This document shows, piece after piece, positions 47,980-56,007 of a DNA stretch of 64,000 nt (the stretch's first letter is position 1; every line of letters begins with the position of its first letter). This stretch comes from Mucilaginibacter sp. (GTDB lineage Bacteria; Bacteroidota; Bacteroidia; Sphingobacteriales; Sphingobacteriaceae), in contig JAUCSE010000019.1 of assembly GCA_030445275.1 (NCBI GenBank), positions 1 to 64,000 on the forward strand. Reading direction: 5' to 3'. The notes under the pieces were generated by a model, which worked only from the letters and a program-made list of their open reading frames with translations, was not told the origin of the DNA and did not search any database. Both the position numbers and the translations under genes were made by a program.

Positions 47980-48395
47980 TTATTTCGAGGTCGGGTTTGA
48001 AAGCGTATGCTGAGCGTTTGCCTTTTTTACCTCAGCAACACGTTGTACAACCATAAAACCAATTACCAGGATCAGGATAAGTAAAAACGTAAATAAAGCT
48101 TTGCCAAAGATGGTATAACGTACACTTTTGGGTTCGCGCTGCACGGTATTTTCACGCATGCCGGCATGAGCGATCATCTCTTTTGTCCATGCCTTGTACG
48201 GAATTTCACGGCCTGCGCCCCCATCGAAATAAACACTTTCCACTTTTTTGTATACTGATTGGGAAAAAAGTGTATTACTGTGAACTGATAGATCACATAG
48301 GTCATACTACCAGTTGAAAAGCCTTCCGGAACTGGAGTACCGGTAAGCTTTTCTTGAAAAATTGTTTTTTGTGTTTCTGTTATACCTATAAACAT
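47980..48395 (-). CDS. Small C-tail membrane protein needing a -1 frameshift, or a broken gene
   Basis: Two overlapping frames. Frame 0 (48395 to 48174) reads MFIGITETQKTIFQEKLTGT.. through TKK and then continues as a non-matching KVFISMGAQAVKF tail. Frame -1 (from 48243) begins VESVYFDGGAGREIPYKAWTKEMIAHAG and ends with a membrane helix (ALFTFLLILILVIGFMVVQRV). Joined at the A AAA AAG heptamer (48243-48249), they give about 138 aa: a helical N-domain and a C-terminal TM anchor. A programmed frameshift, a mutation and a sequencing error are all possible. Family not recognised. Confidence 0.65.
48243..48249 (-). promoter_or_regulatory. A AAA AAG slippery heptamer
   Basis: Read in the zero frame as ACA AAA AAG TGG, the heptamer A AAA AAG is the canonical -1 slip site (as in dnaX). 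A slip by one base continues exactly into the GTG-GAA-AGT frame of the downstream half. No Shine-Dalgarno stimulator was identified; the following 40 nt are GC-rich. Confidence 0.5.
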
Positions 48396-48488
48396 AGCTG
48401 ATATAGTTTAATGATTTATTTTAAGGCCTTCCAAACGTCCCGGGCTGATTAGGTATCCATGTGATCGTCCTTCTTGTCTCCTAGTACA

Positions 48489-48941
48489 TTATTTTACTTT
48501 TTGAGCTTCTGTATAAATGGTTACACCATCTACCACCAGTGATTTTACAGTTAATGCCATTTGGATATAACTGGAATTATCTCTTGATACTAAACTTTCG
48601 GAAGTATTATCGGCGGTAGCCCCTTTAAAAACGATTGTTCTGGGTTGTTTTCCCAAATCGGCATCTTCTATTGTCATAACACCTTCTGTTTCTTTGATCT
48701 CACCGGCTACCCATTTTAGTAAAAAAGCATCCATATTTTGCTTAAAATCGATATTAAGAGAACATGTAAAGGCACGTCCGCATGCATAGACCATACTATT
48801 GAGCGCATAGGTACGCGTTGTTTTGGTAGCAGCATCAGTCAGTTTTAAATTAATCTGTCGGTTTGTTTGCTGCCCAAAGGCTTTAAAGTTATATGCCAGG
48901 CATATGAATAGTATTAATGGAAAAAAATGCTTGATCTTCAT
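48489..48941 (-). CDS. Exported Hcp/TssD-like protein
   Basis: 150 aa with a signal peptide (about 1-23, KAFGQ). The pattern INLKLTDA..TYALNSMVYACGRAFTC..LNIDFKQNMDAFLLKWVAGE..GVMTIEDADLGKQPRTIVFKGATADNTSESLVSR..SYIQMALTVKSLVVDGV matches the strand order of Bacteroidota TssD/Hcp tube proteins (an aromatic/acidic stretch, GTxTF.. segment, KELKF-like strand, final xITIGxA strand), as far as I can judge by eye. A true T6SS Hcp has no signal peptide, so this would be an exported relative. Only moderate confidence. No other T6SS gene is in view. Confidence 0.5.
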   Translation of the reverse strand: MKIKHFFPLILFICLAYNFKAFGQQTNRQINLKLTDAATKTTRTYALNSMVYACGRAFTCSLNIDFKQNMDAFLLKWVAGEIKETEGVMTIEDADLGKQPRTIVFKGATADNTSESLVSRDNSSYIQMALTVKSLVVDGVTIYTEAQKVK

Positions 48942-48947
48942 GGTACT

Positions 48948-49289
48948 TTATTTAGGTGAAAAATTAAACCAGCCCTCAAATATTTTCCCGATAATGGGTA
49001 CCGGGCGTTCTACCTCATTAGAGGCCGCAACAATTCCAAATAGCAGCAACACAAATGGAATTAATAAAACCACATAAAGAATTGTTGCTAAAAAGGGTAA
49101 AAAAGATAAAAGGATAAAACTAATGGCACTAAGCACAATATAAGCGATCAATATCCCCAAAGCCTGACCCAAATGGTAATTTACCAGGCTACTTTTCTCT
49201 GTGTCTTTTTTGTACGATAAGTAAGCAACAATCCATCCGATGATTGTTATGTAGGCCACCATAGCCATTGTTTTTTTCGTCATAATCAT
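48948..49289 (-). CDS. DUF4870/Tic20-like membrane protein
   Basis: 113 aa with about three membrane helices. Pattern MAMVAYITIIGWIVAYLSYKKDTEKSSLVNYHLGQALGILIAYIVLSAISFILLSFLPFLATILYVVLLIPFVLLLFGIVAA is that of DUF4870: a helix, a hydrophilic loop with the KxxxSxxxxYHxxQA signature, and two further helices. Function unknown. It ends 6 bp before the Hcp-like gene on the same strand, so the two are likely co-transcribed. Confidence 0.85.
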   Translation of the reverse strand: MIMTKKTMAMVAYITIIGWIVAYLSYKKDTEKSSLVNYHLGQALGILIAYIVLSAISFILLSFLPFLATILYVVLLIPFVLLLFGIVAASNEVERPVPIIGKIFEGWFNFSPK

Positions 49290-49478
49290 AAAATTTTAAT
49301 TGTAAAATGGATGAAGCAAAACTACCGGCTACAGGTAAACCAACCAAGGAAATGGCTACTACGTGGTGACTACCATACTTAAAATCAACGTCTACAATGC
49401 ATCTACAATAAACTCGTAAATGGTTTTTGTTCAGCTATTTGGCTTAAATTAACCGTTTTTACAAATACTTCTTTTTTC

Positions 49479-49486
49479 TATTTTTG
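49479..49486 (+). promoter_or_regulatory. -7 box abutting the TPR regulator start
   Basis: TATTTTTG matches TAnnTTTG and ends 4 nt before the ATG at 49491. A weak TTT lies 20 nt upstream as -33. Confidence 0.55.
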
Positions 49487-49490
49487 ATTT

Positions 49491-51353
49491 ATGCAACTAC
49501 CTGTTAGATCATTGTTATTAATGAGTATCTTCCTTTTGTTTTTATCAGCAAAAGCGGAGGCACAAAAGATATATATAGATTCGTTAGAGAGTACATTGGC
49601 ACAAACCAGCCTCCCTAAGGAAGATAAGGTATTTATACTGTGCAAGTTAGCGCGAGCCAATTTTGAGAAAAATTTACCGCTATCGTTTAAAGAGGCGAAT
49701 GAAGCACTCCACATAGGATCAAGCATGCCCGATGGCAGGGGCAAAGCGCTCGCTTTTGCAACACTTATACACCTTTACATCAGGCAAAAGGATATAAGGC
49801 AAGCTTATATAAGCCGGGATAGTGCATTATACTATGCCAACCGCACAACTGATCGTATTACAAAAGGTTTTGTTTGGTTTAGAAGTGGCTGGCTGGATAT
49901 GGTTAATGATGAAAATGATAAAGCAGTTTCTAAACTATTAAAAGCACTAAATTTTTATAACGGACAGCAGGCAGATGAATACGAAAGTATTGTTTACCAT
50001 TACCTTGCTAGTTTTTATGGGTACGGTAATGATCCGGTTAAGCAGTCAAAATATGCCCGGCTTTGTTATGCAAGCGCTGTAAAAAGTAACCAGGCAGATA
50101 TGCTGAATACCGCATATTATACGCTGGGTCAGAGCTATTTTGACCGGTTTAAATCAGACACACTCCATCGTTCCTTACTTGACACTGCTTTAGCATTCAA
50201 TAAAAAGGCCCTGACTCTCTCCAAGCGTCAGGAGGGAAGAGTGCTGGTGCAAAGCAATACGGCAGCGGTTGCGCTTAATACAGCCAACACCTATTTCCAA
50301 TATTTTCCGCGCGCTTATAGAGATAGTGCGGAGAAATATATTGATATAGCCATTCAAATTGCTACCCGGACAAATTTACAGGAGGTGTTATTAAACTGTT
50401 ATGGCATGCGCAGCGAATATGATTTGCGGGATGGGAATTACGATGCAGCAGAAAAAATATTATTAACCGGACTTTCCAGCATTGAGGGTAGTGTAATTAA
50501 AATGCCCGTTACCAAGGCCAGGATATTTCTGGCCCTGTCACATATTGCCGAAAAAAAAGGTGATCGGGGTGCCGCGCTCAATTATCTGAAAAGCTATATC
50601 CAATTTAATAAGGAAGCTTTTGATGAAGAAAAGATAGGAACCATACAAAAGATAGATGCTCAATATCAGTCAGAAAAAAAAGAGCAGGAAATTGCCCAAC
50701 TGCAACAACAGGCAGCCTTTAATAAAAAAAGAAATATTTTTTATATTATTCTGGGCGCGGCCGGCATAGCTGTACTGTTATCACTATTAAGCTCCTATAA
50801 TTATCAACTAAAGGCATCTATCAGGAAACAGGAATTGGTAGATAAAGAAAAAGGAGAAGCAGAATTACGGGCACAGCTAAAAGAGGCCGAAGCTATTCGG
50901 CTGCAGACCGAACAGGCTTTGTTACAGGAGCGCCAGGAACGCTTACAAAAAGAACTGCTTGCAGGGAGCTTACAAATTGAAGAGAAAAATGAGTTACTTG
51001 AATTGCTATCGGGAAAAGTAACCGCTCAAAGTCATCTTTCTGTTGATGAACAGATCAAACGCATCGTAAATCAGCAGAAAAGGATGGATAAAGATTTTGA
51101 AGGTCATAAAACAGATTTCTTTGAAGTTAATCCCGCTTTTTTTGAAAGGTTACAACAAAAGGCAAATAATACACTTACACGTCTGGATTTAAAATATTGC
51201 TCCTATATTTTAATGGGAATGTCGAACAAAGAAATCTCGATCCGTTTAAGTATTGAACCTAAGAGTATCCGTATGGCCCGCTACCGTATCAAACAAAAAT
51301 TTGATCTTGATAAAGACGAAAGTCTTGACAATTTTATCAGGTTACAAGAATAG
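49491..51353 (+). CDS. TPR membrane protein with C-terminal LuxR-like HTH
   Basis: 620 aa. Signal/first TM (about 5-22), then a TPR region (about 40-400, e.g. GKALAFATLIHLYIRQKDIRQAYISRDSALYYANR), a membrane helix at about 419-439 (NIFYIILGAAGIAVLLSLLS), a long coiled coil (about 445-500), and a C-terminal HTH (LDLKYCSYILMGMSNKEISIRLSIEPKSIRMARYRIKQKFDLDKDESLDNFIRLQE). Typical of membrane-tethered regulators in Bacteroidota. It is divergent from the 43-49.3 kb island and may control it. Starts immediately after the promoter box. Confidence 0.9.
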   Translation: MQLPVRSLLLMSIFLLFLSAKAEAQKIYIDSLESTLAQTSLPKEDKVFILCKLARANFEKNLPLSFKEANEALHIGSSMPDGRGKALAFATLIHLYIRQKDIRQAYISRDSALYYANRTTDRITKGFVWFRSGWLDMVNDENDKAVSKLLKALNFYNGQQADEYESIVYHYLASFYGYGNDPVKQSKYARLCYASAVKSNQADMLNTAYYTLGQSYFDRFKSDTLHRSLLDTALAFNKKALTLSKRQEGRVLVQSNTAAVALNTANTYFQYFPRAYRDSAEKYIDIAIQIATRTNLQEVLLNCYGMRSEYDLRDGNYDAAEKILLTGLSSIEGSVIKMPVTKARIFLALSHIAEKKGDRGAALNYLKSYIQFNKEAFDEEKIGTIQKIDAQYQSEKKEQEIAQLQQQAAFNKKRNIFYIILGAAGIAVLLSLLSSYNYQLKASIRKQELVDKEKGEAELRAQLKEAEAIRLQTEQALLQERQERLQKELLAGSLQIEEKNELLELLSGKVTAQSHLSVDEQIKRIVNQQKRMDKDFEGHKTDFFEVNPAFFERLQQKANNTLTRLDLKYCSYILMGMSNKEISIRLSIEPKSIRMARYRIKQKFDLDKDESLDNFIRLQE

Positions 51354-51438
51354 CGGGGTATCTTTCCATATCACTTTTTAAATGTATCCAAACTCCGGCT
51401 ATCCATCCGGTTAATCGCTATATCATCCCCCGGCTTAA

Positions 51439-51545
51439 CGTAAGTCTTATGTGGTTGTTATTGGGTTGATGACTTGTGCTTTGGAACCAGGTATTGAGAA
51501 TCACAAGTTGGCCTTAACACACAAAGCCATAACATAAGACTTGCG
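51439..51545. repeat. Inverted repeat CGTAAGTCTTATGT / ACATAAGACTTGCG
   Basis: Fourteen-bp arms with one mismatch, 79 nt apart, between the TPR gene and the acyltransferase gene. A related segment (ggcgcaagtcttgtgcgatt) occurs at 63869-63888 near the end of the window, so it is a dispersed family. Confidence 0.6.
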
Positions 51546-51589
51546 CCAAGACAGTAAAAGCGCTATTTTTATATTCAACTAAAACCTGA

Positions 51590-52774
51590 ATGAACACCAC
51601 TATAAAGAACCGGATAACATCTATCGATTTTCTTCGCGGCACCATTATGATCATTATGGCCCTTGACCATGTGAGGGATTATTTATACGCTAGCTCATTT
51701 TTTTATGACCCGCTTGACCTTACAAAAACAAGTGGTATTTTATTTTTCACCAGATGGATCACTCATTTTTGCGCGCCCATATTTATGCTGCTGGCCGGAA
51801 CTTCCGCTTACCTTATCGGGCAAAAGAAAACTAAAAAGGAATTATCTGTATTCCTTTTAAAAAGAGGACTATGGCTCATCTTTCTCGAAATGATCGTGGT
51901 TAATTTTGGCTGGAATTTCAACATTACATTCCCCATGTTTTTCTTTATTACCATATGGGCGCTGGGTATAAGCATGATACTCCTGGCTGCCTTAATCTAT
52001 TTGCCTAAAAAACTGATACTTGGTATTTGTATTATAATCATAGCAGGGCATAATCTTTTAGATAATATTCATATAGCAGGTAATTCGCTATCGGCTTTTG
52101 GCTGGTCAGTACTTCATGATCAGCAGTTTTTTACCTGGCATAAGGAAATTCTTTTAGTAGGCTACCCTATTATTCCCTTGATGGCCATAATGCCATTAGG
52201 ATATTGCCTTGGCTCATGGTATACTGCGGACTACCATATTCAAAAAAGGCAAAGAAATTTATTGATATTGGGTTCTTTTACCATTGTTTCGTTCATCGTG
52301 CTGCGTTATACCAACCTGTATGGCGACCCGGTAAAATGGAGTGTACAAAAAAATGCTTTATTTACTTTCCTGTCATTTATTAAAGTAAATAAATATCCGC
52401 CATCGCTATTGTACCTTTTAATGACATTGGGCTCGGCCTTTTTATTCCTTTCATTTACTGAAAAATTAAAAGGAGCGGTAGAAAAAGTTGTTTCGGTATA
52501 TGGCAGAGTACCCATGTTCTATTATCTCATTCATATCTACATAATCCATTTGGTGGCAATCATTGCATCGGCGTTCTTGCCCGGCCAGGACTGGAAAAGA
52601 TGGATCATGACAAAACCTATCTGGTTTACCACAGATCTGAAAGGTTATGGGTTCTCGTTACCGGCTGCTTACCTTATTTGGATAGTACTGGTGATCGCTT
52701 TATATCCTTTATGTAAACGCTATGATGCTTATAAACAGGCCAACAAAGGAAAATGGTGGCTGAGTTATTTGTAA
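51590..52774 (+). CDS. HGSNAT/DUF1624-type membrane acyltransferase
   Basis: 394 aa with about ten membrane helices. N-terminal signature TSIDFLRGTIMIIMALDHVRDYLYA with the conserved His in ALDHVRD, followed by RWITHFCAPIFMLLAGTSAYLIGQ. These belong to the heparan-alpha-glucosaminide N-acetyltransferase catalytic-domain family, expected to move acetyl groups across the membrane to sugars. Further segments such as GRVPMFYYLIHIYIIHLVAIIA are typical. Monocistronic with a terminator at 52833. Confidence 0.9.
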   Translation: MNTTIKNRITSIDFLRGTIMIIMALDHVRDYLYASSFFYDPLDLTKTSGILFFTRWITHFCAPIFMLLAGTSAYLIGQKKTKKELSVFLLKRGLWLIFLEMIVVNFGWNFNITFPMFFFITIWALGISMILLAALIYLPKKLILGICIIIIAGHNLLDNIHIAGNSLSAFGWSVLHDQQFFTWHKEILLVGYPIIPLMAIMPLGYCLGSWYTADYHIQKRQRNLLILGSFTIVSFIVLRYTNLYGDPVKWSVQKNALFTFLSFIKVNKYPPSLLYLLMTLGSAFLFLSFTEKLKGAVEKVVSVYGRVPMFYYLIHIYIIHLVAIIASAFLPGQDWKRWIMTKPIWFTTDLKGYGFSLPAAYLIWIVLVIALYPLCKRYDAYKQANKGKWWLSYL

Positions 52775-52832
52775 AATATAGCCCGCAACTCACTCTGGTA
52801 AGTTAGAAAATTGTCCCGTAAGGGCTACCTGG

Positions 52833-52870
52833 AAAAAGCCATCCACCCATTGGGCAGATGGCTTTTTTGT
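52833..52870. terminator. Terminator between acyltransferase and GH12 genes
   Basis: Stem AAAAAGCCATC..GATGGCTTTTT, loop of 13 nt, then T-rich. Serves both converging genes. Confidence 0.75.
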
Positions 52871-52886
52871 TATATTACTTACCTTG

Positions 52887-53654
52887 TTAATTATAACTTA
52901 CGGAATAGCTGTTTGTTGTAAAATCCAACCCTGCTCCGTTGGTTCCGTATGATGAGGTGATCTCAAAGCCAAATTGTACATTACCTAAAGTAATATTACC
53001 AAACCAGCCCTGTCCCTTTATCCAATTTTGAATAGCTTTTACATCAACCGTAGCCGAATTTGTTTTGCTTGTTCTTAAAAACGAAAAAACATCATTGCTA
53101 CCATTGTTCCCTCTGAAAACATTCCAGGTATGGCCTCCTATAGATAAATTGGTATAAACAGGTACCGGGTTACCTGCGGCACTCCAGTTATATGATATAG
53201 GTTTAACATTTCCGCTACCATCGGTGTTGCCGGTATAATTCATCCATAACATGGTTTCATAAAGGTTATTACTGTCCCAAATATCGTAGGCAGCTTCCCA
53301 TGCGCCGCTGGAAGGCATAGTTACATTAAAACTGCTGGTACAACTATTAAGACTGCCAAGCGCTACGCCTACATACCTGGTAGAGTTTGGGTACGACTTG
53401 ATACCGCCTGTGTTTGGATGGTTGGCCCATATCCCCCAGTTACTGTAAGAATTAGCCCAAATACTTTGCGAACCGGCTCCGCTACCCCATATATTGTTGT
53501 ACACGGTATAACCACCGTTTTGCCAGGAAGCATACTGAGCCGATGACGACCAGTTGGCTTTAACCTGTCCGCTTGCTGATACAGGTTCAGCATCATTTTT
53601 TTTACATGCTGTAAATAGCGCTGTAATTAACAGCACACCAAGTAATTTTTTCAT
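52887..53654 (-). CDS. GH12 endoglucanase/xyloglucanase lipoprotein
   Basis: 255 aa. Lipobox FTACKKND at about 15-18. GH12 hallmarks: a W-rich region with NNIWGSGAGSQSIWAN, YDIWDSNNLYETMLWMNY with nucleophile Glu133, and QFGFEITSS with acid/base Glu231. Short, single-domain jelly roll. Acts on beta-1,4-glucan or xyloglucan outside the cell. No carbohydrate-binding module or susC/susD pair nearby, so it is a lone enzyme. Upstream lie repeats and a decayed GH43 fragment. Confidence 0.92.
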   Translation of the reverse strand: MKKLLGVLLITALFTACKKNDAEPVSASGQVKANWSSSAQYASWQNGGYTVYNNIWGSGAGSQSIWANSYSNWGIWANHPNTGGIKSYPNSTRYVGVALGSLNSCTSSFNVTMPSSGAWEAAYDIWDSNNLYETMLWMNYTGNTDGSGNVKPISYNWSAAGNPVPVYTNLSIGGHTWNVFRGNNGSNDVFSFLRTSKTNSATVDVKAIQNWIKGQGWFGNITLGNVQFGFEITSSYGTNGAGLDFTTNSYSVSYN

Positions 53655-53760
53655 AAATATTTTTTTAGGTATTTAATAATTGGTTTATTAACAACAAATA
53701 TATATTGCTGAAAAGCAAGGGGTTTGCACCAGTTTCTCAATTGTTTATACTAGTATCTCA

Positions 53761-53824
53761 CTTCGTACTTGTTGGTGTTGTCACCTTCGCCTTTGCTGGT
53801 ATTGTCACCAACAGTGTTCGGAAG
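53761..53824. repeat. Two tandem units of a TTGTTGGTRTTGTCACC repeat
   Basis: Consecutive 24-nt units end in TTGTCACC (ttgttggtgttgtcacc, then ttgctggtattgtcacc), followed by aacagtgttcggaag. The same unit and trailing gtgttcggaag occur at 61812-61852. Confidence 0.65.
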
Positions 53825-53964
53825 ATTAAATTTCTATAACCTTTACCCAACAGTTCCAGATGAAACCACATCACATATTTTTTGGTGAGTTTATTATAAA
53901 CCACTTTAGGCCGCTCCAGGATGCAGCCTTTGGCAATATCGTTTTGAGGGTCGTAATCCGGAAT
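53824..53964 (-). pseudogene. Decayed GH43-family fragment
   Basis: Minus-strand translation over about 47 codons reads IPDYDPQNDIAKGCILERPKV and then VYNKLTKKYVMWFHLELLGKG, which matches the conserved ERPKV/YN/TKKYVMWFH strand region of GH43 beta-galactosidase-type enzymes. Upstream the frame is broken by stops, and downstream it ends in the TTGTCACC repeat. No start or catalytic residues remain, so this is a remnant. It sits just upstream of the GH12 gene on the same strand. Confidence 0.65.
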
Positions 53965-54031
53965 CGGCTAATGAAAAGATCACGATCAGCAAAAACTAAC
54001 ATGTTATCCATTGATTAATAATAAAATATAA

Positions 54032-54072
54032 CAAAAAAAGAAGGGCAAGCACGTTTTACGTTGCTTGCCCTT
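54032..54072 (-). terminator. Terminator of the tRNA-Gln transcript
   Basis: Stem of at least 11 bp (AAGGGCAAGCA with TGCTTGCCCTT), followed on the minus strand by TTCTTTTTTTGTT. Located 5 nt after the tRNA end. Confidence 0.8.
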
Positions 54073-54077
54073 TTGTG

Positions 54078-54148
54078 TTTTCCCGCATGGGCTCGAACCA
54101 CGATCGTCTGAACCAGAATCAGAAGTGCTACCATTACACCACAGGAAA
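54078..54148 (-). tRNA. tRNA-Gln(CUG)
   Basis: Cloverleaf of 71 nt: acceptor TTTCCTG with CGGGAAA, D-loop TAATGGTA, anticodon stem TCTGA/TCAGA with loop TTCTGGT (anticodon CTG), and T-arm with TTCGAGC. CCA is not encoded, as usual in this phylum. The discriminator is A. Single gene followed by its own terminator. Confidence 0.93.
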
Positions 54149-54230
54149 ATAACGGAGCAAATATACTACCTACGACCTTATTGCGCAAGGTTTGCTTGTC
54201 AGAAATCGGTTAAATTCTGTATCTATGCGA

Positions 54231-55013
54231 TTACTTGCGGGGTACTTGCTGCAATAACCATTGCGCCAGATCATTGGCAGCCTTATCGTTCTCATAACCC
54301 GCAGGCAATCTACCATTGGTATATTCGTTGTACAACCAGGGGTCGCCTACTGCAATCACGGTTCCTTTGCCATATTTGGCAGTGGCTATAATAGTGGCAT
54401 CATTGCTGTTTTTCAGCAGGGATTTTGCAGGGCCGCTTACACTTATGGAACATACATCCTTCATGTATATCTTATTAGCTGTTTTAAACAGCGGATTTCC
54501 CGTAGTTTTTACAGCGCCATCTTCAAAATGAGCATCATCAATCACATGATTTTGCAGATCATTATTAAAATGCATCCCAAATTTAGCTACCAGGGTATTA
54601 AAGTGTGGTAACTCTACATTGGCGCTATCATTGGCCATCAGTAACAGTACACCGCCTTTTTTTACCCAATTGGCAATCTGCTCAACATCTTTTGGTTCGA
54701 TGTAGTTAGGATTTGGGCTTTCTTTTTTGGTATCAGGATCAACAATAATATAAACCGAGGTACCTTTTAAATTGGCAGCGTTAGGCGCTTGACCAAGCGT
54801 ATCCAGTTTTGCACCTTGTTTGGTAAAAGCTTCGCCAAAAATGTAGAAACCGTTATTATCAGTCTCTGTCCATATATAATGAAAACGCTCCTGTTGCCCA
54901 GCCTTATTTTTATGCACCTCATGGTTAAAATAATAATCGAGCGTAACGGTTTGGGCGCTGGCTGCTAAACCGCTACTCATCATCAGGGTTACTATGGCTG
55001 ATTTCAATTTCAT
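54231..55013 (-). CDS. Exported DUF4350-type (GATase-like) protein of the uronate operon
   Basis: 260 aa with a signal peptide (about 1-20). The fold looks like a DUF4350/class I GATase-like alpha/beta protein: YIIVDPDTKKESPNPNYIEPKDVEQIANWVKKGGVLLLMANDSANVELPHFNTLVAKFGMHF, and ATAKYGKGTVIAVGDPWLYNEY near the end. No Cys nucleophile is seen, so it is probably non-catalytic, perhaps binding sugar. In Bacteroidota such domains occur with rhamnogalacturonan hydrolases. Same strand as kduI and the SDR; a palindromic repeat lies before the SDR gene. Confidence 0.75.
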   Translation of the reverse strand: MKLKSAIVTLMMSSGLAASAQTVTLDYYFNHEVHKNKAGQQERFHYIWTETDNNGFYIFGEAFTKQGAKLDTLGQAPNAANLKGTSVYIIVDPDTKKESPNPNYIEPKDVEQIANWVKKGGVLLLMANDSANVELPHFNTLVAKFGMHFNNDLQNHVIDDAHFEDGAVKTTGNPLFKTANKIYMKDVCSISVSGPAKSLLKNSNDATIIATAKYGKGTVIAVGDPWLYNEYTNGRLPAGYENDKAANDLAQWLLQQVPRK

Positions 55014-55050
55014 AATTGATATTTTACGAGTGAAAAGTTCTTTTTTAGTT

Positions 55051-55135
55051 CCCCTCTTGAGAGGGGGAGCGCAGGCTTGTGGGGTGTGTTATGCAATAAG
55101 CAGATAACACACTCCTCCCCCCTCTCAAGAGGGGG
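55051..55135. repeat. Inverted repeat cccctcttgagaggggg family
   Basis: Two arms cccctcttgagaggggg and ccccctctcaagaggggg at 55051 and about 55117 with gtgtgttatgc/gataacacac inner arms. It lies between genes and is not followed by a T-run. Confidence 0.65.
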
Positions 55136-55155
55136 ATTGCACCAGGCCTTCGCTT

Positions 55156-55974
55156 TTATACTCCACCAAATATAGAAAAACCACCATCAACACAAATCAT
55201 TGATCCGGTTACAAATGCCGAGGCATCGCTCAGCAACCATACCAGGGCACCTTTTAACTCATCGGCATGGCCAAATCGTTTAAAGGGGGTTTGTTTAATT
55301 ACCAATTCGCCTCTTTGGGTATATCCGCCTTCGGGCTTGGTTAATAAATTACGGTTTTGTTCCGTCAGGAAAAAGCCAGGTGCCAGGGCATTCATCCTAA
55401 TGTTATCACCATAACGGTTAGCCAGCTCTACTGCGAACCATTGATTGTAACAATCAACCGCAGCCTTGCCTATGTTGTAGCCCAATACCTTGGTTATGGC
55501 ACGCTTAGAGTTCATGGATGATATATTGACAATGCTGCCCTTACCAGAGGTTTTGGCAATAGCTTCGCCAAATATCTGGGTTGGGATAATGGTTCCCCAG
55601 GTATTCAGATCCATTACCCTTTTCATGCCGGCAATGTTCATTTTAAAAATGTCATCTTCGGGCGCTAAAACACCTTCTGGCATATTGCCCCCGGCGCCAT
55701 TCACCAGGCCATCAACTTTGCCAAAAGCATCAACTATTTTGTTTTTAGCAGCAATCAGTTCTTCTTCGTTCAATGCATCGGCCACTAAAGCAATAGCTTT
55801 ACCACCGTTTTTATTGATGATATTGGCTCTTTCTTCGGCCACGTCTTTTTTACGTCCCAATATGCCTACCGCACCACCGGCTTCAACTATAGCGTTTACA
55901 AATGCGTCGCCTAGTATACCGGTACCGCCGGTAACTACAATCACTTTACCGGCTAATGAAAATGAGTTTTCCAA
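55156..55974 (-). CDS. SDR oxidoreductase, probably D-mannonate/fructuronate type (UxuB/YjmF-like)
   Basis: 272 aa. Rossmann motif VVTGGTGILGDAF (TGxxxGxG at about 13-25), NGAGGNMPEGV at about 92, Ser in NISSMNS, and Tyr/Lys YNIGKAAVD at about 168-172. The length and the NMPEGV insert fit the B. subtilis YjmF group of D-mannonate oxidoreductases better than KduD. It lies 33 bp after kduI on the same strand, which fits uronate breakdown. KduD-type 2-keto-3-deoxygluconate reduction remains an alternative. Confidence 0.85.
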   Translation of the reverse strand: MENSFSLAGKVIVVTGGTGILGDAFVNAIVEAGGAVGILGRKKDVAEERANIINKNGGKAIALVADALNEEELIAAKNKIVDAFGKVDGLVNGAGGNMPEGVLAPEDDIFKMNIAGMKRVMDLNTWGTIIPTQIFGEAIAKTSGKGSIVNISSMNSKRAITKVLGYNIGKAAVDCYNQWFAVELANRYGDNIRMNALAPGFFLTEQNRNLLTKPEGGYTQRGELVIKQTPFKRFGHADELKGALVWLLSDASAFVTGSMICVDGGFSIFGGV

Positions 55975-56007
55975 TGTTTGTTATATTTTAAAGATAATAA
56001 GATTGAT

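Noticed and set aside
55051..55135. Hairpin read as a terminator for the SDR gene
   Set aside because: The arms belong to a dispersed repeat family and there is no T-run, so it is listed as a repeat.
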